Assembly: GCA_964036295.1 (NCBI GenBank)
Contig: OZ038470.1
Span: 16,436,436 to 16,500,435, forward strand
DNA: 64,000 bases
Reading direction: 5' to 3'
Source: Plumapathes pennacea
Lineage: Eukaryota > Cnidaria > Anthozoa > Antipatharia > Myriopathidae
In this document: piece after piece, positions 47,280 through 58,669 of the stretch
Numbering within the stretch: position 1 is the stretch's first letter
Layout of the letters: the number at the start of each line of letters is the position of its first letter
Notes under the pieces: generated by a model
The model's database searches: none
Told to the model about the DNA's origin: nothing
The model's input: the letters and a program-made list of their open reading frames with translations, nothing else
Made by a program: the position numbers and the translations under genes

Positions 47280-48055
47280 CGGAGTTTGTTTGTCTCGTAC
47301 ACCATTTGGCTCTTTGTAATAGGTATTTACTTCTTTTGTTTCGAATAAAAGAAAATTTTGCTCCGAACAAAAGAAGTTTTTTTCCGGACAAAAGAAACTT
47401 TTTTTTCGAACAAAAGAAATACCCGACTTGCACGCCGAAAACTATTATTATTCGACCATTTGCTGATGAGGTTCCATTGTCTTTTCAGGGTTAGCACACG
47501 GGCCAGTTCGATATTGGTCTACCAGTTGGAAGTTTAGTCAGATTTGAGAGCGATGTTCCTTCTCTTGGACCTCTTGGAGCGATTGCCATCGATTGATATA
47601 CTCCTCTAAAGTGGTGTGTCGTGCAGTACGGATCTCTGGCCAGGATGAATGAGCAGAAAAACGACGTAGTTGTTTGTCTCGTACCATTTGGTTCTTTGTA
47701 ATAGGTATTTGCTTCTTTTGTTTCGAACAAAAGAAAATTTTGCTCCGAACAAAAGAAATTTTCTTTCCGGACAAAAGAAACTTTTTTTTCGAACAAAAGA
47801 AATACCCGACTTGCACGCCGAAAACTATTATTATTCGACCATTTGCTGTTGAGGTTCCATTGTCTTTTCAGGGATTAGCATACGGGCCAGTTCGATATTG
47901 GTCTACCAGTTGGAAGTTTAGTCAGATTTGAGAGCGATGTTCCTTCTTTTGGACCTCTAGGAGCGATTGCTATCGATTGATATACTCCTCTAAAGTGGTG
48001 TGTCGTGCACTACGGATCTCTAGCCAGGATGAGTGAGCAGAAAAACGACGTACTG
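47280..48055. repeat. 382-bp tandem duplication with internal CGAACAAAAGAAA repeats
   Basis: Copy 1 and copy 2 are offset by 382 bp (AATAGGTATTT at 47318 and 47700). Both contain four tandem CGAACAAAAGAAA-type blocks followed by ACCCGACTTGCACGCCG, GGGCCAGTTCGATATTGG and AGTGGTGTGTCGTGCA. Identity is high. I see no supported gene in either copy. Confidence 0.85.
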
Positions 48056-49572
48056 GAGTCTTATTCTAAGCAAGAAACGCATCTCTCTCCTACAGAACGT
48101 TTGGTACAGGACGAGTTTCCCTGCGAAGGAATCATTTCTTTCTGCTCTCTACTGAACGCTTTCTTTTACAGCTAATTTGAACCAGCTCATTGAAACCCGG
48201 ACGCAATTTACCGATTACATACTGTGCCCGTTGTGGACAACATGCCGTGGAACTAAAGGATTGTACGTCAGTTGACAACACGAAGAGGCTGCAGGATTTG
48301 ATGGAAGTGTTCGTGGCAGCAGTATGAACTTATGAGATAGGCTGCGTTGATTTTTCACTACAAAGGGACAACTGGGAGGCGTTTCGTGCTGATTTAAGGA
48401 TATTTGCTTGCGAGCGTACACTCGGACACTTCGACAAATCTGTTCTGTAGAACGAAGCGGCCTTGCTGCGTGAATATCTTGCTATTAAAAATTACAGAAG
48501 GTTGGTAAAGTCGTTGTTGTACTGGTCATTTTTGCTGTTAAAACTTTATTTTGAAGCAGGTAGCGCCGAATGCAATGTTACTTAAGGACTTGTACACTTA
48601 GAAGTTTTTCCAAGTTTGGCTTGTTGTCATTGGTGTAACTGGTCTGTAGCTAATAAATGATGTTACTTTATACATGCGTGTACCTCTTGTGTCGGATTTT
48701 GTGGTGCTGAGCCGATAATTATTGGGAAAAGACTTGTATTTTTTGAGCAGTTGTCGTGAAATTTTGGAAGACATTTTCGTTTGGTAAACAATAAGTTTGG
48801 TATGCTAATGTTATTCCAAAATATTAATGAAGCTCTCAGCCAATCAGAAGGCCGGAAATTAATTGGTTGCCATGGCAACGGGGGTTTTTAGCTAAAAACG
48901 GGCCAAAATTCGTTAATGAGATGCTAATGAGCTAGTTGCCACTACTGCGCATGCGCGGCGTACATAATACGCATGCGCAGTGTATATATTATTTTGATTT
49001 TTAATTTATTCATTTTTTATTAATATTCATTTTGATTTAATAGTTCCTTTTGTTCCAGCTTTCCATGTTGTCCAGGTTCCAGTGATGACTGATACCCTTC
49101 CTCTCGGGGGCTCCTTTGCCGGGAATCCTGACCAGTACTCTCTTGCAGAGCAATGACAGGTTCTTTCTAGGGTCCCCCTTCCGCAAGTCCTGACAATTAC
49201 TCTTTCAGAGCAACGACAGGACCCCCTTCCAGGATCCCCCTTCCAGAAGTCCTGACCAGTACCTCCCTATGAGAGTTTAGACAGGCCCCAGGTAAGGGTG
49301 TCCCCCCAAGAGAACTTCGACAAGAGTCCCCCACAGTGGAGTTCTTCCTATCGAGATGTCCTCGAGAGGTAAACCCCGGCACTTCAGCATCAGGCTTTCA
49401 GTATTCATCACTAAGCCTTCAGCGTCGGTGAACCGGCGGTTTAAAGTTTGGCGAAAGAGCGAACAAATTCTGGGCTTATTGCTAGCGTTTGCCTTCCACA
49501 TGTGGGACTATAGATGACGTCATAAGAAAGAGCACTGCGCATGCGTATGAGTGGTAAAAAGGAAAAAAGAAA
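48056..49572. other. Spacer with decayed ~60-bp minisatellite
   Basis: No gene is supported. At 48945-48983 there are two inverted ACTGCGCATGCGC-type motifs. At about 49090-49270 there are three decayed units with AGTCCTGACCAGTACTC, TCAGAGCAACGACAGG and CCCCCTTCC. Confidence 0.55.
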
Positions 49573-50097
49573 GAGCCAGGGATCGAACCTGCGACTTTCA
49601 CCTCGGGAGTCAGGCGTCTTGCCGACCGTGCTATCAAATTACTTGATATTGTATAGTTCAAATTATTAGTTTGATAGAAAAGTTGGTTTAAAAAATTACT
49701 TTGTATCATTTTCCCGCGGCCTCGGTTGTCTCAAATCTTGTAAAGATAAGTGCGAGACTTTCGATTTGATATAATGGGGAAAAAATGAGTGATTTAATGG
49801 GGGAAAAATTGAAAGAAAAAAAATTAAAAAAAAAAAGAGAAGAGAGAGAGAGAGAGAAAGATTGAAAAAAGAAGAAGGGGCCAGGGATCGAACCTGCGAC
49901 TTTCACCTCGGAAGTTAAGCGACTTGCCGACCGTGCTATCAAATTACTTGATGTTGTTTAGTTCAAATCATTAGTTTGATAGAAAAGTTGGTTTAAAAAA
50001 TTACTTTGTATCATTTTCCCGCGGCCTCGGTAGTCTCAAATATCGTAAAGATAAGTGCGAGACTTTCGATTTGATTTAATGGGGGGAAAATTGAAAG

Positions 50098-50130
<33 letters not shown>

Positions 50131-50260
50131 AGAGAGAGAGAAAGATTGAAAGAAAAAAAGGGGCCAGGGATCGAACCTGCGACTTTCACCTCGGGAGCTA
50201 AGCGACTTGCCGACCGTACTATCAAATCATTTGACGTTAATTTGTTAGTTCTAACTTTTA
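49573..50260 (-). repeat. Tandem repeat C (~280-305 bp unit) carrying a tRNA-like Pol III promoter
   Basis: Three copies of a tRNA-like segment, at 49573-49640, 49880-49943 and 50163-50228, read on the minus strand. Each has an A-box-like TAGCACGGTCGG (TAGTACGGTCGG in the third) and a perfect B box GGTTCGATCCC about 38 nt later. Flanking sequence (TTACTTTGTATCATTTTCCC, GAGACTTTCGATTTGAT, then an A/GA-rich stretch) is repeated with it. The anticodon arm does not fold properly, so these are not functional tRNA genes. A tRNA-derived SINE that became tandem is the simplest reading. Confidence 0.75.
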
Positions 50261-50317
50261 TTTATAGAATACTGACTCTTGGTTGATTAAGTCCTGTGAA
50301 AAAGTTGGCTTTAGCAA

Positions 50318-53300
50318 TAGTGATAAAGCAAATGTATTGCAAAAAGTCTTGTAATAGTCCAAAGAAGGTTTCCTGAAAGTTTCAAGAGTTTTCAGTTTTT
50401 GGCCAAAATCGGCAAAAAACCCTGTGCTATAGCCTTAGTATTTTGTGAAAATTCCAAGATTTTTCGACCATCTCAGAATCGCATGAAACTTTCAGGAAAC
50501 GTTCCTGGGACTATGCCGACGGGTTTCGCATAGTTTTTGTAAACTTTTAGGTCGCGCGTCGTCAGAAATTAGAGCAAATTACACCAAATCATGCGCTAAT
50601 TAAAACATCACACCTTTCGAGCCAAGGAGCCAAATTCAAGCTCCTATATCTCGCCAACGGATGAAGATAGATAAGGAAAATGTATTGCAAAAAGTCTTGT
50701 AATAGTCCAAAGAAGGTTTCCTGAAAGTTTTAAGAGTTTTCAATTTTTGGCCAAAATCGGCAAAAAACCCTGTGCTATAGCCTTAGTATTTTGTGAAAAT
50801 TCCAAGATTTTTCGACCATCTCAGAATCGCATGAAACTTTCAGGAAACGTTCCTGGGACTATGCCGACGGGTTTCGCATAATTTTTGTAAACTTTTAGCT
50901 CGCGCGTCGTGAGAAATTATAGCAAATTACACCAAATCATGCGCTAATTAAAACATCACACCTTTCGAGCAAAGGAGCCAAATTCAAGCTGCTATATCTC
51001 GCCAACGGATGAAGACAGATAAGGAAAATGTATTGCAAAAAGTCTTGTAATAGTCCAAAGAAGGTTTCCTGAAAGTTTCAAGAGTTTTCAATTTTTGGAC
51101 AAAATCGGCAAAAAACCCTGTGCTATAGCCTTAGTATTTTGTGAAAATTCCAAGATTTTTCGACCAGCTCAGAATCGCATGAAACTTTCAGGAAACGTTG
51201 CTGGGACTATGCCAACGGGTTTCGCATAGTTTTTGTAAACTTTTAACTCGCGCGTCGTGAGAAATTAGAGCAAATTACACCAAATCATGCGCTAATTGAA
51301 ACATCACACCTTTCGAGCAAAGGAGCCAAATTCAAGCTGCTATATCTCGCCAACGGATGAAGATAGATAAGGAAAATGTATTGCAAAAAGTCTTGTAATA
51401 GTCCAAAGAAGGTTTCCTGAAAGTTTCAAGAGTTTTCAGTTTTTGGCCAAAATCGGCAAAAAACCCTGTGCTATAGCCTTAGTATTTTGTGAAAATTCCA
51501 AGATTTTTCGACCATCTCAGAATCGCATGAAACTTTCAGGAAACGTTGCTGGGACTATGCAGACGGGTTTCGCATAGTTTTTGTAAACTTTTAGGTCGCG
51601 CGTCGTCAGAAATTAGAGCAAATTACACCAAATCATGCGCTAATTAAAACATCACACCTTTCGAGCAAAGGAGCCAATTTCAAGCTGCTATAACTCGCCA
51701 ACGGATGAAGATCGATAAAGCAAATGTATTGCAAAAAGTCTTGTAATAGTCCAAAGAAGGATTCCTGAAAGTTTTAAGAGTTTTCAATTTTTAGCCAAAA
51801 TCGGCAAAAAACCCTGTGCTATAGCCTTAGTATTTTGTCAAAATTCCAAGATTTTTCGACCATCTCAGAATCGCATGAAACTTTCAGGAAACGTTGCTGG
51901 GTCTATGCCGACGGTTTGGCATTGTTTTTGTAAACTTTTAGGTCCCGCATCGTGAGAAATTAGAGCAAATTACACCAAATCATGCGCTAATTAAAACATC
52001 ACACCTTTCGAGAAAGGAGCCAAATTAGAGCTGCTATATCTCGCCAACGGATGAAGATCGATAAAGCAAATGTATTGCAGAAAGTCTTGTAATAGTCCAA
52101 AGAAGGTTTCCTGAAAGTTTCAAGAGTTTTCAGTTTTTTACCAGAAACCTTCTTTGGTCTATTATAAGTCTATTACAAGACTTTTTGCAATACATTTGCT
52201 TTATCGATCTTCATCCGTTGGCGAGATATAGCAGCTTGAATTTTGCTCCTTGGCTCGAAAGGTGTGATGTTTTAATTAGCGCATGATTTGGTGTAATTTG
52301 CTATAATTTCTCACGACGCGCGACCTAAAAGTTTACAAAAACTATGCGAAACCCGTCGGCATAGTCCCAGCAACGTTTCCTGAAAGTTTCATGCGATTCT
52401 GAGATGGTCGAAAAATCTTGGAATTTTCACAAAATACTAAGGCTATAGCACAGGTTTTTTTGCCGATTTTGGCCAAAAACTGAAAACTCTTGAAACTTTC
52501 AGGAAACCTTCTTTGGACTATTACAAAACTTTTTGCAATACATTTGCTTTATCGATCTTCATCCGTTGGCGAGATATAGCAGCTTGAAATTGGCTCCTTG
52601 GCTCGAAAGGTGTGATGTTTTAATTAGCGCATGATTTGGTGTAATTTGCTCTAATTTCTCACGATGCGCGACCTAAAAGTTTACAAAAACTATGCCAAAC
52701 CCGTCGGCATAGTCCCAGCAACGTTTCCTGAAAGTTTCATGCGATTCTGAGATGGTCGAAAAATCTTGGAATTTTCACAAAATACTAAGGCTATAGCACA
52801 GGGTTTTTTTGCCGATTTTGGCCAAAAATTGAAAACTCTTGAAACTTTCAGGAAACCTTCTTTGGACTATTACAAGACTTTTTGCAATACATTTGCTTTA
52901 TCGATCTTCATCCGTTGGCGAGTTATAGCAGCTTGAAATTGGCTCCTTTGCTCGAAAGGTGTGATGTTTTAATTAGCGCATGATTTGGTGTAATTTGCTT
53001 TAATATCTCACGATGCGCGACATAAAAGTTTACAAAAACTATGCCAAACCCGTCGGCATAGTCCCAGCAACGTTTCCTGAAAGTTTCATGCGATTCTGAG
53101 ATGGTCGAAAAATCTTGGAATTTTCACAAAATACTAAGGCTATAGCACAGGGTTTTTTGCCGATTTTGGCCAAAAACTGAAAACTCTTGAAACTTTTAGG
53201 AAACCTTCTTTGGACTATTACAAGACTTTTTGCAATACATTTGCTTTATCGATCTTCATCCGTTGGCGAGTTATAGCAGCTTGAAATTGGCTCCTTTGCT

Positions 53301-54320
53301 CGAAAGGTGTGATGTTTTAATTAGCGCATGATTTGGTGTAATTCGCTCTAATTTCTGACGACGCGCGACCTAAAAGTTTACAAAAACTATGCCAAACCCG
53401 TCGGCATAGTCCCAGGAATGTTTCCTGAAAGTTTCATGCGATTCTGAGATGGTCGAAAAATCTTGGAATTTTCACAAAATACTAAGGCTATAGCACAGGG
53501 TTTTTTTGCCGATTTTGGCCAAAAACTGAAAACTCTTGAAACTTTCAGGAAACCTTCTTTGGACTATTACAAGACTTTTTGCAATACATTTGCTTTATCG
53601 ATCTTCATCCGTTGGCGAGATATAGCAGCTTGAAATTGGCTCCTTTGCTCGAAAGGTGTGATGTTTTAATTAGCGCATGATTTGGTGTAATTTGCTCTAA
53701 TTTCTGACGACGCGCGACCTAAAAGTTTACAAAAACTATGCGAAACCCGTCGGCATAGTCCCAGCAACGTTTCCTGAAAGTTTCATGCGATTCTGAGATG
53801 GTCGAAAAATCTTGGAATTTTCACAAAATACTAAGGCTATAGCACAGGGTTTTTTTGCCGATTTTGGCCAAAAACTGAAAACTCTTGAAACTTTCAGGAA
53901 ACCTTCTTTGGACTATTACAAGACTTTTTGCAATACATTTGCTTTATCGATCTTCATCCGTTGGCGAGTTATAGCAGCTTGAAATTGGCTCCTTTGGTCG
54001 AAGCCTTAGTATTTTGTCAAAATTCCAAGATTTTTCGACCATCTCAGAATCGCATGAAACTTTCAGGAAACGTTCCCGGGACTATGCCGACGGAGTTTGC
54101 ATAGTTTTTGTAAACTTTTAGCGCGCGCGTCGTGAGAAATTACAGCATATTACACCAAATCATGCACTAATTAATTCATAACACCTTTCGAGTTAAGCTG
54201 CTATATCTCGGCAACGGATGAAGATAGATAACGCAAATGTATAGCAGAAAGTCTTCTTATAGTCCAAGGAAGGTTTCCTGAAAGTTTCAAGAGGTTTCAA
54301 TTTTTGACAAAAAACCCTGT
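50318..54320. repeat. Satellite A, right block (348-349 bp monomer, ~11 copies, inverted halves)
   Basis: 50318-52140 holds about five forward monomers. 52143-54001 holds about five reverse monomers, with TATCGATCTTCATCCG at 52201, 52550, 52899, 53247, 53596 and 53945, spacings 349, 349, 348, 349 and 349. The two halves form a giant inverted repeat of about 1.8 kb per arm with almost no spacer. At 54002 the orientation flips back, and the final monomer (54002-54320) is the same diverged variant found at the left edge (37077-37440), for example GCGCGCGCGTCGTGAGAAAT and CTAATTAATTCATAACACC. Confidence 0.93.
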
Positions 54321-54417
54321 AAGAATCATTGGTGGTAAGTAAAGCTGTACACTTACATAGAGGTGTTTTTCTTATGTTGTTCTACGTTTTTTTTTTTTTG
54401 TTTTTTGTTTGTTTCTG

Positions 54418-55770
<1,353 letters not shown>

Positions 55771-56280
55771 TCAAGGGTCGCTAGTCTCTTCGCTCGGAAC
55801 TGTTAGTTGAGGAGCATTCCAGAATGCTTCCCACGTTTTCTTAATCCCTCCAGCTAAAGTGGGAACAGCCGCGCTCATCAATGCACCACCAATTACCTGA
55901 AGAATGCGAAGAACCCACATCGCCAGAGCACTCTCCGCTACAAAAGGCAAAGACCCGACCAGTGCAGTAAGCGCTCCAATGCCTAGCAGGAAAAGGCCAA
56001 ACTTCACCATCGGTGATTTTCCCATTTGCTGGACGACGTGGTAGATGATTTTTACTGCGTCGCTAAACGACTTCTCGTCGATCACCTTCTGCCCAAGCCT
56101 CTCCACACTATCCACAAGGTTTTTCCCAGCTTCCGATTGTAGAACAGCTTCAAAATCAACCTTGATTTGAGCGATGAGGGCTTTCGATTCTGGGTCTTCT
56201 TCAAAACGCGTGCCTTTCAAGACATTGTCGGTAATTTTGATTGAGCTTTCCAGCATTTTCTTGTGTTTCTCCTCTGCCAT
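55771..56280 (-). CDS. Small membrane protein of unknown family, paralogue 1
   Basis: 169 residues, single exon, ATG at 56280. I do not recognise the family. Residues 1-90 are a charged, probably helical region with FEEDPESKALIAQIKVDFEA. Residues ~91-148 contain a hydrophobic hairpin: MVKFGLFLLGIGALTALVG, PFVAESALAMWVLRILQVIG and GALMSAAVPTLAGG. The C-terminus is short and polar. About half the residues are identical to the gene at 57105-57608, including a 13-residue block VKFGLFLLGIGAL. The two start codons face each other 824 bp apart. No signal peptide is present. A tail- or hairpin-anchored protein of an internal membrane is plausible, but function is unknown. Confidence 0.8.
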   Translation of the reverse strand: MAEEKHKKMLESSIKITDNVLKGTRFEEDPESKALIAQIKVDFEAVLQSEAGKNLVDSVERLGQKVIDEKSFSDAVKIIYHVVQQMGKSPMVKFGLFLLGIGALTALVGSLPFVAESALAMWVLRILQVIGGALMSAAVPTLAGGIKKTWEAFWNAPQLTVPSEETSDP

Positions 56281-57020
56281 TTCGAAATTCGCACCAAATG
56301 TTACTTTGTCTCAAGCGAAAGCAAGAAGTACTTATCTTCACGAGTGACTGAATAGCAGGCACTTTGTTAATTATTATCCACACGAAAGCCGGGAACCAAT
56401 TACATTTTGTCTTTGAACAAAACACCGCTCACGTGACCACAACAAAACAAAGAGTCAACTGTACTTTCCCTTTCCGAGAAATTGGAGCCGATGACGTCTT
56501 GTGATTAAAAACGTCGACTCTCAATTACTGAAAATCCGTCAGTTTAATTTGTGCTTGTTTTGCGTTTTTTTTATCCTGTGAGTAGCTTTATGAAAAAGTG
56601 AGGTTTGCCGACAACCAATATTACTTTCGTTACGGGAAATGCACAATTAGTGATCAAATACTACGGTAAACTTGATAATTTTCTGTTCCTACAGTCAAGA
56701 TATTTCAACCTGCTTCGTAAACAGCCTCCCACTGATATATGAGAGACTGATATGGTTTTCCAGTCAAACAAAAGTTTCTCGATTCAGTACAGTGCAATTT
56801 GTTTTGTCTTCTTTTTGTTATAAATGTTTTATTCAAGCCGAAAAGATCACGTTACAAGGCGTTGCAGCTGTGATGTAGCTTTGTCTCAAGACTGAAAACC
56901 AAAACATGTGTTAGAGTGGCCAATCACATTCGAGACAATATCAAAAAATTCCCTGACGACAATTTTAAAATTAGCAACTCGTGTAAGAGCTGTCAATGAC
57001 TGTCAAAAACAACAAATGAA

Positions 57021-57055
<35 letters not shown>

Positions 57056-57104
57056 ATGAGCAAGCACAATGCAGTTTCAGTCTTGAAGTCTGGTTGCAGT
57101 GAAC
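56281..57104. promoter_or_regulatory. Divergent promoter region of the paralogous membrane-protein pair
   Basis: 824 bp between two start codons pointing outwards. It holds an (AAAT)n tract at about 57017-57057 close to the plus-strand gene. No other coding region is supported. The bidirectional-promoter role is inferred from geometry only. Confidence 0.5.
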
Positions 57105-57608
57105 ATGGAGTTAGCCAAACGCGAAGATATCGTAGAGAAGTCGACTGAAATCGTCGACAAACTTCTAGAAGGCACTCAATTCGAAAACGACCCAGAGAGC
57201 ACAGAAATCCTGTCTGACGTCAAGAGAGACTTCGAAGCTATCCTGGCTACAGACATTGGTGAAAGCTTGATGAACAACGTCGAAAAACTCGGCAAAAAAG
57301 TGACCACCGAAGTAAAGTTTTTCGACACGGCTAGAGTTATATTTCGTCTGGTCAAGCAACTCAGCAGCTCACCGATCGTAAAGTTTGGGCTTTTCCTTCT
57401 TGGCATCGGAGCACTGATTGCTGTTGTTGGCTCGTTTACCTTTGTAGCGGAGGCTGCTTTGGCCGTGTGGATTCTCCGTCTGTTGATATGGATTGGTGGA
57501 GCTTTAATGGGTCTTTCTTTGTCTGCAATCGTTGGAGGAGCGGTGAAGAGTCTGAAAAAGTTCGAAGCATTCTGGGCCACTCCTGCTCCCCCAGAACCGC
57601 CGAAGTAG
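57105..57608 (+). CDS. Small membrane protein of unknown family, paralogue 2
   Basis: 167 residues from the ATG at 57105. An in-frame GTG two codons upstream is not a likely start. Organisation is the same as paralogue 1: charged helical N-terminal half with FENDPESTEIL and VKRDFEAILA, then the hydrophobic hairpin IVKFGLFLLGIGALIAVVG, FVAEAALAVWILRLLIWIG and GALMGLSLSAIVGG, and a Pro-rich end (APPEPPK). No intron. AATAAA lies at 57939-57944. The 3' UTR holds a 114-bp tandem duplication. Conservation of sequence and length between the two copies indicates that both are real genes. Confidence 0.8.
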   Translation: MELAKREDIVEKSTEIVDKLLEGTQFENDPESTEILSDVKRDFEAILATDIGESLMNNVEKLGKKVTTEVKFFDTARVIFRLVKQLSSSPIVKFGLFLLGIGALIAVVGSFTFVAEAALAVWILRLLIWIGGALMGLSLSAIVGGAVKSLKKFEAFWATPAPPEPPK

Positions 57609-58669
57609 AACGAAGACTTCGTTCTTATTGATTTGGAAACGTCTGCAAACACCAAGTGACTCGAACACCCTGCGGGGTCACTATCGATATAGTAAAAGGA
57701 ACGACTTTGAATCTGTTCATTATAGCTGTTCATTATAGCCAGTAATTCATTATAGCCAGTAATGTTTTTTACAGCTCAACTAACCGCTTCTAGAGCTATT
57801 TATCTAGAAAAGGAACGACTTTGAATCTGTTCATTATAGACAGGAATGTTTTTTTTTTTACAGCTCAACTGATCGCTTCTAGAGCACAAAAGGACAACGT
57901 GAAGTACTGTAAAACTTCGAACGTGAACTGAAAGGGGCAATAAAACTGTATTAAAGCTGTTACCAAAATAACAATAATTTCTCGTAATCTATGCGTATTC
58001 TGGGAAATTTTGTTGCGGGCCGAATTCAAGGCTGGAACAAAAGCGCTGTATCCTATGTATTGTTCTCGCAACGTTTTTCAACATTTTTCCGGTAGCCTTT
58101 TAGCTGTGTTTTTTGTACATCATAGACGAGAGCCAGTCAATTTCTTCAAAAACAATTATTATTTCCAACCAGACAAAACAGACGTTAATTTACATTTCAT
58201 TCAATCATTGTCTATTTTTCAAGCGCTCGACTTATTTCCATAAAGTTTGGCATCTCCTTGACTGACGAACCATATCTCCAAACGTACAATCAAATGCAAA
58301 ATAGTTGAGACACTCGCAGAAAAAGACCCATTCTTCTCTTCTATTCCCTCATTCTCATCTCGATTTCATTTGACAGCATCTTTCCCCCATCCCCCGTTTC
58401 ATTGTTGAGTATCCTATATCGCACAACGAGATTTCAGGCCCGAGCAACATTGAGACGAGGGGAGGGGGGGGGGGGGGGGGGGGGGTGGGAAGAAATCAAC
58501 AAAACTTAAAAGCCGATAAATTGCTCAAAATATGCACCAACTACTTTTGCATTTGATTGTAGCTACAGAATAACACGAGCTAGTATTTCGACTGTATTTA
58601 ACGAACAGTGATGAACGTTTGCTTCTGGAAGAAACGCTTTACCAAATATTTTATGTCAAATAATATCTC
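57609..58669. other. 3' UTR of paralogue 2 and intergenic DNA
   Basis: AAAAGGAACGACTTTGAATC recurs at 57694 and 57808, marking a 114-bp duplication that ends with CGCTTCTAGAGC. A G-run of more than 20 lies at about 58463-58490 and could form quadruplex structure. No gene is supported. Confidence 0.7.

Noticed and set aside
47128-47931. Overlapping 85-120 codon frames on both strands
   Set aside because: They arise from the 382-bp duplication and its A-rich AACAAAAGAAA blocks. No conserved domain is visible.
49573-49640. A functional tRNA gene
   Set aside because: A and B boxes are good, but the anticodon and acceptor stems do not pair and the segment occurs as a tandem repeat. It is called a tRNA-like repeat instead.
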